Positions 17,563 through 26,600 of a stretch of DNA of 64,000 nucleotides are shown in pieces. The notes below the pieces were generated by a model that saw only the letters and a list, made by a program, of their open reading frames with translations, ran no database searches and was not told where the DNA came from. A program made the position numbers and the translations under genes. This DNA comes from JBCCJA01 sp039045975 (lineage in GTDB: Bacteria > Planctomycetota > Planctomycetia > Planctomycetales > Planctomycetaceae): contig JBCCJA010000003.1 in the NCBI GenBank assembly GCA_039045975.1, positions 62,001-126,000 of the forward strand. Reading direction: 5' to 3'. The number at the start of each line of letters is the position of its first letter. Position 1 is the stretch's first letter.

Positions 17563-19188
17563 ATGGCCAAGATGATCGCCTTCGATCAGGAAGCTCAGGA
17601 CGCCATCCGGCGGGGCATCGGTAAGCTCGCGAAAGCCGTCAAAGTCACGCTCGGTCCGAAGGGCCGCAACGTGATCATCGAGAAGAGCTTCGGCTCGCCG
17701 ACGGTCACGAAGGACGGCGTCGCCGTCGCGAAAGAGATCGAACTCGGCGACAAGTTCGAGGACATGGGGGCGAAGATGGTCAAGGAGGTCGCTTCGAAGA
17801 CCTCCGACGCGGCCGGCGACGGCACGACGACCGCCACCGTGATGGCCGAGGCGATTTACAACGAAGGCCTCAAGGCCGTTGTCGCCGGGGTCAGCCCGAT
17901 CGCGATGAAGAACGGCATGGACCAGGCCGTCGCCGACATCGTCGGCCAGCTGCACGAGATGTCGACCGAGTGCAAAGACAAGAAGTCGATCGCCCATGTC
18001 GGCACTGTCGCGTCGAACGGCGACGCCGAGGTCGGCAAGCTGCTCGCCGACGCCGTCCAGAAAGTCGGCCACGACGGCGTGATCACGATCGACGAGGGCA
18101 AGACGCTCGAAAACGTCCTCGAGTTCGTCGAGGGCATGCAGTTCGACCGCGGGTACCTTTCGCCCTACTTCGTCACCGACCGCTCGGCGATGGAGGCGGT
18201 CCTCGAAGACGCCTACGTGCTGATCCACGAAAAGAAGATTTCGAACATCAAGGACCTCGTCCCGATCCTCGAGAAGGTCGTGCAGGCCGGGAAGCCGCTG
18301 CTGATCATCGCCGAGGACGTCGAGGGCGAGGCGCTCGCGACGCTCGTCATCAACAGCCTCCGCGGCACGTTCAAGTGCGTCGCCGTGAAGGCCCCCGGCT
18401 ACGGCGACCGCCGCAAGGCGATGCTGCAGGACATCGCCACGATGGTCGGCGGGCAGGCGATCTTCGAAGACCTCGGCATCAAGCTCGACAACCTGCAGCT
18501 GTCGGACCTCGGCACGGCCAAGAAGGTCGTGATCGGTAAAGACGACACGACGATCGTCGAAGGGGCCGGCAAGAAGGCCGACATCGCGGCCCGCGTCGAG
18601 CAGATCCGAAACGAGATCGAGAACACGACCAGCGACTACGACCGCGAGAAGCTCGAAGAGCGGGTCGCGAAGCTGGCCGGCGGCGTGGCACAGATCATGG
18701 TCGGGGCCGCGACCGAGTCGGAAATGAAGACCAAGAAGGGCCGTGTCGAGGACGCCCGTGACTCGGTCAAGGCGGCGATCGAAGAGGGCACGTTGCCGGG
18801 CGGCGGCGTCGCCCTGCTCCGCGCCGCGGCGGCCGTCGGCACGAAGAAGTCGGCCCCGCACGACTTTAAGGTCGGGTACGACATCATCGTCCGGGCCTGC
18901 CGGGCGCCGGTCACGCAGATCGCCGCCAACGCCGGCGAAGACGGCGGCGTGATCTGCGAAAAGGTCCTCTCCGAAGAAGGCAACGTCGGCTACAACGCCG
19001 CGACCGACAGCTTCGAGGACCTCGTCAAGGCGGGCATCATCGACCCGACGAAGGTGACCCGCTCGGCCCTCCAGAACGCCGCCTCGGTCAGCACCCTGCT
19101 GCTGACGAGCGACGCCCTGATCGCCGACAAGCCGGAAGAGAAGAAGGGCGGCGCCCCGGCCGGCGGGATGGACGACGAGATGTATTGA
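17563..19188 (+). CDS. groEL: Chaperonin GroEL
   Basis: GroEL is the 60-kDa ATP-dependent folding chaperone. The 541-residue protein shows KVTLGPKGRNVIIEKSFGSP, the ATP motif DAAGDGTTTATVMAEAI, and EGTLPGGGVALLRAA near residue 410. The C-terminus ends GGAPAGGMDDEMY, so it has only one GGM instead of the usual repeated tail. It follows groES, and a strong intrinsic terminator lies 28 bases after its stop. Confidence 0.98.
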   Translation: MAKMIAFDQEAQDAIRRGIGKLAKAVKVTLGPKGRNVIIEKSFGSPTVTKDGVAVAKEIELGDKFEDMGAKMVKEVASKTSDAAGDGTTTATVMAEAIYNEGLKAVVAGVSPIAMKNGMDQAVADIVGQLHEMSTECKDKKSIAHVGTVASNGDAEVGKLLADAVQKVGHDGVITIDEGKTLENVLEFVEGMQFDRGYLSPYFVTDRSAMEAVLEDAYVLIHEKKISNIKDLVPILEKVVQAGKPLLIIAEDVEGEALATLVINSLRGTFKCVAVKAPGYGDRRKAMLQDIATMVGGQAIFEDLGIKLDNLQLSDLGTAKKVVIGKDDTTIVEGAGKKADIAARVEQIRNEIENTTSDYDREKLEERVAKLAGGVAQIMVGAATESEMKTKKGRVEDARDSVKAAIEEGTLPGGGVALLRAAAAVGTKKSAPHDFKVGYDIIVRACRAPVTQIAANAGEDGGVICEKVLSEEGNVGYNAATDSFEDLVKAGIIDPTKVTRSALQNAASVSTLLLTSDALIADKPEEKKGGAPAGGMDDEMY

Positions 19189-19216
19189 TCGGACTGAGGA
19201 CTGCGAACGTTCCGAA

Positions 19217-19246
19217 CCCCGCCGGTGTCAGCCGGCGGGGTTTTTT
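19217..19246 (+). terminator. Intrinsic terminator after groEL
   Basis: The nine-base stem ccccgccgg / ccggcgggg with a short loop (tgtcag region) is followed by six T residues at 19241-19246. This is a classic rho-independent terminator for the groES-groEL transcript. Confidence 0.92.
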
Positions 19247-19247
19247 C

Positions 19248-20543
19248 ATGGAGGGTGGAGTGAAGAAACTAGGACCACTGCAAACGCAGTTGGGGAGTCC
19301 TCGGTTCAACGACACGAGATCGCCACTTCTGCCGCCGCCGAGCAGACGATTGGGTTTACTCGGTTCGCGGCCGTATCGCTTGGAAGTTAGTGATCTATGT
19401 AGCTCAATTCGAAGCGGCGAATACCGCGGTGTGCTGTGGTTCGTCGACGCGAATATCGCGATCAATGAACGTTTCGGCGAAATTTGGTCAGCTCTGGCGG
19501 ACGCAGCGGTTCGCAATTGCGAACAGACAGTTCATTTACCGATAGCGATCCGGAACGAGATCGGCTTAACCGAGACGAGGCGCGAAGATCGGCTCGGCGA
19601 GTTAAGGGAGATGATTAGGGCGGCGGTGTGGGGTGCTTCGGGATGGATTTCACGGCGCGTCTGCGGCGGCGACAACCGCATTGCGGACTGCGCTGTCGAC
19701 TACGCAGTGCTTCTGTCGCAATGGAAAGTCTGCTGGAGTCTGGTCGGGCCCAGCGAAAATGGTGCTGCGAGGAGTCGGCGAGAGTTGATGGGCGCGATTG
19801 CCCGATCACAGGGTGAACGGTCTTTACGTTTTGCCAAGGAAGGGTTGCACGAGTTGGAGGGTGGAGGCCTGAAGACAGCAGACGCGCAGCTTGTTTGCGA
19901 TGCCATGTTCACCGCCATTGCCTCTGGCGTCCCGACAATGGTGCTGACTGCCGATACCGGGGTCGTTGAGCTGTGGATGAAGGCACGCTGGTTTTTAGAT
20001 ACCCACTGCAAATCGGTCTTGCTTGCTCGCCATTTTCGAAAGCTTAAGCCTCGCATAGGTTTGTTGCCGGAATCTGATTGGCAAAGACGAATTTTTAACG
20101 GCAGCGCTGGGTACGCTGCGGTCGAGGATCCGACCTATGATTTTTTGGTTCCCTCCGAAGGTGGGTGCCGCGTGTCGTCAGGGATCCTGTGTTTAGATGC
20201 GGCAAGGCCAGTCGCAGTCGACTATTTGCAAGATTTGGATGTGGGCATGCTTCCGTATGTCTTGGCCTACAGGCGGTCGGTCGAACAGATGATCTGCTCG
20301 CAAGACGCTGCTGCCTGGCACATAAACCCAGGCCCACTTTTCGCTAGTTTGCGAGGCCAGAGGCTCGGTTGGTCTCCGTCGGCAGCGGTCTTTGGTAATT
20401 TTCGGGTTTGCCCAGCTACTTATTGCGGGCTTGGGGGAGTTCAGAGAACGATTCGTTGGCCGTTTCTTGATTTAATACATTTAGTGGCGAATCAAGAGAG
20501 GTTTTCTGACATACAACCGGTCGCTAAGTCGTCGCCCCGCTAA
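19248..20543 (+). CDS. PIN-like domain protein, probably horizontally acquired
   Basis: The 431-residue product has a PIN-nuclease-like acidic pattern: VLWFVDANIAI (Asp67), an Asn-Glu in IAIRNEIGL, LKTADAQLVCDAMF, and VLTADTGVVELWM. PIN domains are metal-dependent RNases used by toxins and RNA-processing factors. The C-terminal 190 residues match nothing I recognise. Base composition is clearly more AT-rich than its neighbours, which suggests transfer. The start is uncertain: ATG at 19248 touches the terminator T-run, and GTG at 19260 has GGAGGG upstream. A zeta-like kinase gene starts 13 bases after its stop. No small antitoxin gene precedes it. Confidence 0.65.
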   Translation: MEGGVKKLGPLQTQLGSPRFNDTRSPLLPPPSRRLGLLGSRPYRLEVSDLCSSIRSGEYRGVLWFVDANIAINERFGEIWSALADAAVRNCEQTVHLPIAIRNEIGLTETRREDRLGELREMIRAAVWGASGWISRRVCGGDNRIADCAVDYAVLLSQWKVCWSLVGPSENGAARSRRELMGAIARSQGERSLRFAKEGLHELEGGGLKTADAQLVCDAMFTAIASGVPTMVLTADTGVVELWMKARWFLDTHCKSVLLARHFRKLKPRIGLLPESDWQRRIFNGSAGYAAVEDPTYDFLVPSEGGCRVSSGILCLDAARPVAVDYLQDLDVGMLPYVLAYRRSVEQMICSQDAAAWHINPGPLFASLRGQRLGWSPSAAVFGNFRVCPATYCGLGGVQRTIRWPFLDLIHLVANQERFSDIQPVAKSSPR

Positions 20544-20556
20544 AGCCTCCAGAAAT

Positions 20557-21354
20557 ATGGCTTTATCCGAATATCCCACCGTCACCGTCATCGCGGGGCC
20601 GAACGGAGCCGGGAAGACGACGTTCGCGAATCGGTTTCTGCCGGCCAACGTGGCGGGCAAGCAGTTCTTGAACGCCGACCTGATCGCGGCGGGACTGTCG
20701 CCGTTCGATCCGGAGTCGCAGAAGGTGCGGGCCGGTCGGCTGGTCATCGAGCGGATGCGGGAGTTGGTCGCGGCGCGGGAGAGTTTCGGGTTCGAGACGA
20801 CGCTGGCCGGCCGCGGCTACGCGAAAAAACTTGCGGCGATGTCGGCGGCGGGCTACCGCGTTCTGTTCTTTTTCTTGTGGTTGCCCGACGCAGAGTGGGC
20901 CGTGCGTCGTGTCGCCGGGCGGGTCCGCGAAGGGGGGCACGACGTGCCCGACGACGATATCCGCCGCCGCTATCGGAAAGGGCTGGTACACTTCTTCGAC
21001 CTGTTCGCCCCGATCGCGGACGAGTGGGAGCTGTACGACGCCTCGGCCTTACCGCCACGATTAGTCGTGGAATCGACGAACGAGGGTGAGCGGGTCGTCG
21101 ATGCCGCCCGTTATCACTCGTCCTGGCCACCTATGAGAAGGCGCGACATGGCTAATGAAGCCGGGGAACGACCGCTGCGCGAAAGGGCCGCGGATGCGTT
21201 CGACGCCGCGGCGCGGGACGTAATCGAACGGGCACGGCGATGTGGCACGCCGATCGTGACGTCTTGCGACGGGAAACTCGTCGAAATGACGCCCGACGAG
21301 GCGGAGGCAGAAGTCGCGATTCGAAAAACCGCCCGCGAAGACGCGGGCGGTTAG
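20557..21354 (+). CDS. Zeta-toxin-like P-loop kinase with C-terminal extension
   Basis: The 265-residue protein has a Walker A IAGPNGAGKTTFANRFLP (residues 12-29) and NADLIAAGLSPF. SFGFETTLAGRGYA and YRVLFFFLWLPDAEWAVRRV then match the zeta-toxin/AAA_33 group, which phosphorylates UDP-sugars or other small substrates. Residues about 198-265 (from MANEAGERPL, through CGTPIVTSCDGKLVEMTPDE) look like a separate small protein of the kind often encoded just after such kinases; here it is in the same frame. Its last codons lie within a terminator hairpin. Toxicity is not shown by sequence alone. Confidence 0.8.
   Translation: MALSEYPTVTVIAGPNGAGKTTFANRFLPANVAGKQFLNADLIAAGLSPFDPESQKVRAGRLVIERMRELVAARESFGFETTLAGRGYAKKLAAMSAAGYRVLFFFLWLPDAEWAVRRVAGRVREGGHDVPDDDIRRRYRKGLVHFFDLFAPIADEWELYDASALPPRLVVESTNEGERVVDAARYHSSWPPMRRRDMANEAGERPLRERAADAFDAAARDVIERARRCGTPIVTSCDGKLVEMTPDEAEAEVAIRKTAREDAGG
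21327..21352 (-). terminator. Intrinsic terminator overlapping the kinase 3' end
   Basis: A perfect 11-bp stem (aaccgcccgcg / cgcgggcggtt) with an AAGA loop is followed, read on the minus strand, by a run of five T. It ends the minus-strand Bax-inhibitor-family transcript and also encodes the last residues of the plus-strand kinase. Confidence 0.85.
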
Positions 21355-21382
21355 GAAATTCGAGGCGTGCGTCAGGTCTCGG

Positions 21383-22090
21383 TCAGTCGTCCGAGGCCAT
21401 GAACAGCTGCAGGACGTACCAGAACAGCGTCGCGAGGCTGGCGAACAACGCCAGCGAGGCCGCCACGTGCTGGTCGGTGCGGTAGTGGTGCAGCACGTTC
21501 GAGGTGTCGTACAGGATGTAGCAGCACATCAACGCGACCATGCCGACGGTGAAGAACAAGCCGAGCGAAAAGCCGAACAGCGGGCCGGCGATCATCAACG
21601 CGAGGGCCGCCATCGACGCGATCCACAGCCCGGTCCGCATCCACGAGAAGTCGGCCTTGGTGACGAAGACCGACGCGGTCAGCCCGGCGAAGATCGCCGC
21701 GGTGGCGAGCCCGGCCTGCGGGATCGCGTCGGGATGGAACATCGACGCGATCGCGAGCAGCGGCACGAAGATCAACGCCTCGGCGACGATGTAGAGCCCG
21801 AGGCCGAGGTACTGGGTCGTGGCCGATGCGTCGCTCTCGGCCCACGACCGGGCGAGCCAGCTGACGCCCATGAAGGCGATGAACGCGATCCACCAGTTGC
21901 CGCCGATCACGCTGAGCAGCGTTTCGCGGACCGGGTCGATGCTGAGCAGCAGGCCCTCAAGCCCGCAGAAGATCAGCACCGACATGAGTAGGTGCCCGTA
22001 GGTGCGGCGGATGAAGCCGACGCGGGCCGACTCGCCGGCTTGGATCGCGACGGCCCCGCCGCTGGCGTAGTAGTTGCCCGTGTCTTGCAT
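21383..22090 (-). CDS. Bax inhibitor-1/YccA-family membrane protein
   Basis: The 235-residue protein has seven hydrophobic segments and the family pattern: GESARVGFIRRTYGHLLMSV at the N-terminus, ALIFVPLLAIA in the middle, and CCYILYDTSNVLHHYRTDQ with ALFASLATLFWYVLQLF at the end. Acidic residues in the last helices match the pH-sensing pair of BsYetJ-type channels. These proteins act as membrane calcium-leak channels or modulators of membrane proteases. It is the second minus-strand gene after a lipoprotein gene, separated by 159 bases. Confidence 0.92.
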   Translation of the reverse strand: MQDTGNYYASGGAVAIQAGESARVGFIRRTYGHLLMSVLIFCGLEGLLLSIDPVRETLLSVIGGNWWIAFIAFMGVSWLARSWAESDASATTQYLGLGLYIVAEALIFVPLLAIASMFHPDAIPQAGLATAAIFAGLTASVFVTKADFSWMRTGLWIASMAALALMIAGPLFGFSLGLFFTVGMVALMCCYILYDTSNVLHHYRTDQHVAASLALFASLATLFWYVLQLFMASDD

Positions 22091-22249
22091 CGCGTCAGCC
22101 CGGTCAAAGAGAGATGTCGATCGGGGCGGTCCCCGGGTACATCCGAGCGTACCACAGCTTCGGCGTCGCGTGACGGCCAGATCGTTCGTGAGGCCGCAAA
22201 GGTTAAGCGTCTGCGGCGAAGCGGGCCGGACCGAAAGTCTCGTCGGCGG

Positions 22250-23428
22250 TCACATCCCGCCGCAGAAGGCGAACGGCCCGCCGGACGCGGCGGGGGGGTG
22301 GCCGGCGGTCGCGGACGACCCGCCGGCGCGGGTGCCGGTCGCCGGTCGGCCGCCGCCCGGGCGGCCTGTCGTCGTACCGGTCGGAGTGACCAAGATCCCG
22401 CGGCGTGCCGGCTGGCCGGGTGCCGGTGACGGGGCCGGGTTGGCCGAGGGCGGGTAGGCGGGCGTCGGGCCGAAACCGTCGTCGGGACGCAGCGACGGCC
22501 CGGCGGCGGGGGCGTATCGTCCCGGCCCGCCGCGGGCGGCGGCGAGGTCGAGCGTCTGCCGGCCCTCGATCGTCTCGCCTTCGACCCGTCCGGCGGCGTC
22601 GAGCCGGAGGGCGACGGTGACTTCGTTTCGCAGCGTCTCGTACTGGGCGAGCGTGAGGACCGTCGCCGTGAAGCGGCTGAGGCCGTCGAGTCCGCAGGGG
22701 CCGACCCAGGCGTATACGCCGTCGTATTCGCCGACGTAGAGGGCGTCGGCCGGGACGTCGAGCTTCCGGCAGGTCACGCCGTACCAGCCCCGCGGGACGT
22801 GCCGGTGCAGCGAACGGGTCAGGCGGCCCGCGTAATTCGTCGCGTCGGTGTCCTCATAGAAATACAGGGCCTCCGAAACGGTCGCAGGTTCGGGCCCATC
22901 GAGCAGGCCGTAGCCGACGAGGTCGGCGACCGGGTCCTCCGGGCGGCCGGTGACTTCGGTCGCGGTCGCGAAAGACCAGCGTCGGGAGACCGCGTGCGGG
23001 TCGGCCTCTTTGCGGAGGACGCAGACGATCGACAGGTCGTAGCCGTGCACGAGCAGCTCGAAGGCCCGCCGCATTCTCATCAGGCGGTACGGGTCTTTGA
23101 CGGGGGCCGCGTCGAGGGCGTGCGTCAGCGTCCGCGTCCCCTGGACCGACAGCGACAGCGAGTCGACCCCGATGAAATTGAAGAACGGGCAGGCCGACAC
23201 GCTGCCCGAATCCTGCAACTGCGTGTTCGCGGCGTCGAGCACGGCGAAGCTCGGCAGCGAGCCCGGCTCGGCGTGGTACCGGGCGATGTTGTCGAGTACC
23301 TGGTGGTAGTGCAGGTCGGTGATCTCTTTGTAGCCGACGGTCGATTGCTTCCGCAGTTGCCGCGCGATGCACCCGCCGGCCATGACGACCAGCAGCAGCA
23401 GGGCGGCGACGCGGACGCGGGTCGACAT
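22250..23428 (-). CDS. Lipoprotein, function unknown
   Basis: The 392-residue product starts with a lipoprotein signal, MSTRVRVAALLLLVVMAGGC, so Cys20 is the likely lipidation site. A mixed alpha/beta region of about 300 residues follows (TQLQDSGSVSACPFFNFIGV; YGLLDGPEPATVSEALYFYE). The last 90 residues are Pro/Gly/Thr-rich low complexity. No enzyme motif was recognised. It is divergent from argG across 265 bases that contain a short direct repeat (gttacgaccgttacgaccgt). It probably sits in the outer membrane or periplasm. Confidence 0.8.
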   Translation of the reverse strand: MSTRVRVAALLLLVVMAGGCIARQLRKQSTVGYKEITDLHYHQVLDNIARYHAEPGSLPSFAVLDAANTQLQDSGSVSACPFFNFIGVDSLSLSVQGTRTLTHALDAAPVKDPYRLMRMRRAFELLVHGYDLSIVCVLRKEADPHAVSRRWSFATATEVTGRPEDPVADLVGYGLLDGPEPATVSEALYFYEDTDATNYAGRLTRSLHRHVPRGWYGVTCRKLDVPADALYVGEYDGVYAWVGPCGLDGLSRFTATVLTLAQYETLRNEVTVALRLDAAGRVEGETIEGRQTLDLAAARGGPGRYAPAAGPSLRPDDGFGPTPAYPPSANPAPSPAPGQPARRGILVTPTGTTTGRPGGGRPATGTRAGGSSATAGHPPAASGGPFAFCGGM

Positions 23429-23693
23429 GGAATCCTTTCCGTCGGACCGACCGCTCCGCGGTCGTGACGCGGTCGGCCCGACGGTGCGGGTCGGCGTCTT
23501 CTTGCTGATCGGCCTCGCGTCGCGGGGACCGGTCTGTCACGGGCCCGTCCGTTACGACCGTTACGACCGTCAGGGGCGCACCGGGTGCCGGTCGAGGTCG
23601 TCGGGTAGGCGCGGACGCCGCGTCGCGGGTCGCATGCCGAACCGGGCCGCCGCGGGTAGTGTTCTTTCCATTGACCCCAGCGGACACACGCCC

Positions 23694-24908
23694 ATGCCCT
23701 CCTGCGTCCTCGCCTATTCCGGCGGCCTCGACACGTCGGTCATCCTCGGCTGGCTGATGGACGAGGGTTACGACGTGCATTGCGTGTACGTCGATATCGG
23801 GCAGCCGTGCGAGGACCGCGACGCGATCATCGCGAAGGCGGAGAAGATCGGAGCGAAGTCGGCCCGCGTCGTCGAAGTGACCGAAGAACTCTGTCGCGAC
23901 TTCGCGTTCCCCGTGATGCGGTTCCAGGCCCGCTACGAGGGCGTCTACCTGCTCGGCACGAGTATCGCCCGGCCGCTGATCACGAAGGTGTGCTTGCAGG
24001 TCGCCCGCGAGGTCGGGGCCGACGCCTACGCGCACGGGGCGACCGGCAAGGGCAACGACCAGTGCCGGTTCCAATTGGCGGCCGACGCGCTCGAGCCGGG
24101 CACGAAGGTGATCGCACCGTGGCGGATCGCGGCGTTCCGTGAAAAATTCCCGGGCCGTGCCGAGCTGCTCGCGTATTGCGAGGAGAAAGGCATCCCCGTG
24201 AAGGCAACGGCTTCGAAGCCGTACAGCTCGGACGAGAACTGCCTGCACATCAGCTACGAGGCGGGCGACCTCGAAGACCTACAGACCGACGGCTACTCGG
24301 TGGTCGACTTCGGCATGACGGTCGCGCCGCAGGACGCGCCCGACGCCGCCGAAGAGGTGACGGTCGCGTTCGAGTCGGGCGTGCCGGTGTCGCTAAACGG
24401 CGAGAAGCTCGACGCCGCCGCGATGGTCGCGAATGCGAATGAGATCGCCGGGCGCAACGGCGTCGGGCGGATCGACATGGTCGAGAACCGTTTCGTCGGC
24501 ATGAAGAGCCGCGGCGTCTACGAGGCGCCGGGCATGACGCTGCTGTACGAGACGCACCGTATGCTGGAACAGCTGACGCTCGATCGCGACCTGGTGCACT
24601 TGCGGGACCGGCTAGCGCCCGAGGTCGCCGAACTCGTCTACTACGGCCTGTGGTACGTGCCGAAGCTCGACGCGTTGTTCGCGTTCAACGAAGAGGCCCA
24701 AAAGCCGGTGACCGGCGAGGTGACGGTGAAGCTCTACAAGGGCAACGTGCTGCTCGCGAAGCGGTCGAGCCCGCACAGCCTGTACGACGCCGAGGTCGCC
24801 TCGATGGAGGGGGGCGGGTCGTACGACCAGACCGACGCGGAGGGCTTCCTGAACATCGTCGGCCTGCCGAGCCGGGTGCAGGGCGCCGTCACGCCGCGGA
24901 CTTATTGA
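23694..24908 (+). CDS. argG: Argininosuccinate synthase
   Basis: ArgG joins citrulline and aspartate with ATP to make argininosuccinate. The 404-residue protein has the N-type ATP loop LAYSGGLDTSVILGWL at the start, GATGKGNDQCRFQL, and KPYSSDENCLHISYEAGDLE. The ATG at 23694 is chosen because it starts directly before the P-loop strand; the longer frame from 23367 is not coding. Two short genes follow closely on the same strand (PPP phosphatase after 15 bases, then dapB), which suggests an operon. Confidence 0.97.
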   Translation: MPSCVLAYSGGLDTSVILGWLMDEGYDVHCVYVDIGQPCEDRDAIIAKAEKIGAKSARVVEVTEELCRDFAFPVMRFQARYEGVYLLGTSIARPLITKVCLQVAREVGADAYAHGATGKGNDQCRFQLAADALEPGTKVIAPWRIAAFREKFPGRAELLAYCEEKGIPVKATASKPYSSDENCLHISYEAGDLEDLQTDGYSVVDFGMTVAPQDAPDAAEEVTVAFESGVPVSLNGEKLDAAAMVANANEIAGRNGVGRIDMVENRFVGMKSRGVYEAPGMTLLYETHRMLEQLTLDRDLVHLRDRLAPEVAELVYYGLWYVPKLDALFAFNEEAQKPVTGEVTVKLYKGNVLLAKRSSPHSLYDAEVASMEGGGSYDQTDAEGFLNIVGLPSRVQGAVTPRTY

Positions 24909-24923
24909 GTCGGGGATCGGTCG

Positions 24924-25613
24924 GTGGGACGCGTCATCGCGATCGGCGACGTACACGGCGAGGCGACGGCGCTCGAAGCGTTGCTCACGTCGCTCGGGCT
25001 GCGGTCCGAAGACACGGTCATCCAACTCGGCGACCTCTGCGACCGCGGCCCCGACACGAAAGGCTGCTTCGAGCTGCTCGAGGAGTGGTCGACGGTTTGC
25101 CGGGTCGAGATGATCCGCGGCAACCACGACGAGTTGATGCTCGACTGCTGCGAGGGCGTCGCGGCGGACGACGACTTCTGGCTCGCCGTCGGCGGTCGCG
25201 AAACGTTGGAGTCTTACGGCGGCGACGTCGCGAACGTGCCGGAGGCGCATCTGCAGCAGATCCGGGACGCCGCCCCGTACGCGGTCGTCGGCGAAGACCT
25301 GCTCGTGCACGCGTCGGTCGACCCGCTGCGGCTGCCGGACGAACAGTCGACCGAGGCCCTGCGTTGGAAAAAGACGACCGGCGACGAGCCGCCCTACCTC
25401 GATTTCCGCCGCGTCGTGTGCGGGCACACGGCCCAGAAGTCGGGCCGGCCGAAGGTGTGGGACGGCTGGGTCTGCATCGACACGAAGGCGTACGACCCGG
25501 GCGGTCGACTGACGGCGTTGGATTTGGCCGCCGACCTGATCTTTCAGAGCGATCAGTTCGGCAACGTGCACGGGCCGGTGCCGCTCGGCGTCGCGGCCGT
25601 CGCAGGCGTGTGA
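24924..25613 (+). CDS. PPP-family metallophosphoesterase
   Basis: The 229-residue enzyme carries the three PPP-family metal motifs in order: GDVHG (8-12), GDLCDRGP near 38-45, and GNHDE near 65-69. A later VVCGHTA supplies another His ligand. Bacterial members act as protein Ser/Thr phosphatases or on small phosphate esters such as Ap4A; the sequence does not separate these. The start is a GTG 15 bases after argG. It is probably cytosolic, with no signal peptide. Confidence 0.88.
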   Translation: MGRVIAIGDVHGEATALEALLTSLGLRSEDTVIQLGDLCDRGPDTKGCFELLEEWSTVCRVEMIRGNHDELMLDCCEGVAADDDFWLAVGGRETLESYGGDVANVPEAHLQQIRDAAPYAVVGEDLLVHASVDPLRLPDEQSTEALRWKKTTGDEPPYLDFRRVVCGHTAQKSGRPKVWDGWVCIDTKAYDPGGRLTALDLAADLIFQSDQFGNVHGPVPLGVAAVAGV

Positions 25614-25656
25614 GCGGTATGCGGCCGTGTGAGCGGTATTCGATCGAGATCAGGCG

Positions 25657-26481
25657 ATGAAGACGTTGAAGATCGCGGTGAACGGGGCCGCCGGGCGCAT
25701 GGGGCGGAGGGTCGTCGCGGCCGTCGCGCGGGACCCTTCGGCCGCGCTGACGGCGGCGTGGGTCGCGTCGAAAGAGGACGTCCTCGGCCGCGACGCGGGC
25801 ACGCTCGCCGACGTGGGCCCGCTCGGGGTGCCCTGCACCGACCGGCCGGGCGACATCCGCGACGTCGAGGTCGTGATCGACTTCTCGACGCCGGACGGCT
25901 TCGACGCCGTGGCCGACTATTGCGGACAGAACGGCGTCCCGCTCGTCGTCGCGACGACCGGCCTCGGCGGGGAGCGTCTCGCGCGGATCGATCGGCTGGC
26001 GAAGGACATCGCGGTCATCCTCGCGCCGAACACGAGCGTCGCGGTCAACGTCGCGATGGCCCTCACGAAGAAGGCCGCCGCGGCGCTCAAGACCGCCGTC
26101 GGCGAGGTCGACGTCGAGATCGTCGAGCGGCATCACCGCCTGAAGGAAGACGCCCCGAGCGGCACGGCGCTGAAATTCGGCGAGATTGTCGCCGGCGAGA
26201 TGGGCCAGACCGAGCACGTGCACGGTCGCGAAGGCCGCGTCGGGCCGCGGTCGGGCGCGGAGATCGGCTATCACGCCCTGCGGGTCGGCGGGCACGTCGG
26301 GGAGCACACGGTGGTCTTCGGCATCCCCGGCGATGGCGGGTCGGGCGGCGAAGAGGTGGAAGTCGCCGTGCGAAGCTTCAGCCGCGACAGCTACGCGATC
26401 GGCGCGGTCGCGGCCGCGAAGTTCCTCGCCGACAAGCCGCCCGGTCGGTACGCGATGGCGGAAGTTCTCGGGCTCGACTGA
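25657..26481 (+). CDS. dapB: 4-Hydroxy-tetrahydrodipicolinate reductase
   Basis: DapB uses NAD(P)H to reduce hydroxy-tetrahydrodipicolinate in lysine and diaminopimelate synthesis. The 274-residue protein begins KIAVNGAAGRMGRRVV (nucleotide loop). It contains VIDFSTPDGF, ILAPNTSVAVNVAM, the catalytic-region motif IVERHHRLKEDAPSGTALK, and a C-terminal RDSYAIGAVAAAKFL. It lies 43 bases downstream of the phosphatase gene. Diaminopimelate supply fits a peptidoglycan-containing organism. Confidence 0.95.
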   Translation: MKTLKIAVNGAAGRMGRRVVAAVARDPSAALTAAWVASKEDVLGRDAGTLADVGPLGVPCTDRPGDIRDVEVVIDFSTPDGFDAVADYCGQNGVPLVVATTGLGGERLARIDRLAKDIAVILAPNTSVAVNVAMALTKKAAAALKTAVGEVDVEIVERHHRLKEDAPSGTALKFGEIVAGEMGQTEHVHGREGRVGPRSGAEIGYHALRVGGHVGEHTVVFGIPGDGGSGGEEVEVAVRSFSRDSYAIGAVAAAKFLADKPPGRYAMAEVLGLD

Positions 26482-26600
26482 CACGCGGTCGGGGCCGAGC
26501 CCCGATTCGCCTACAGGACGGCCCCGGCCATGGCCGATGCCACGACCGTGAGGGCCCGTCGAGGACCGACGGGCGTGTTCGCTTCGAGGGAGCGGAGCCG

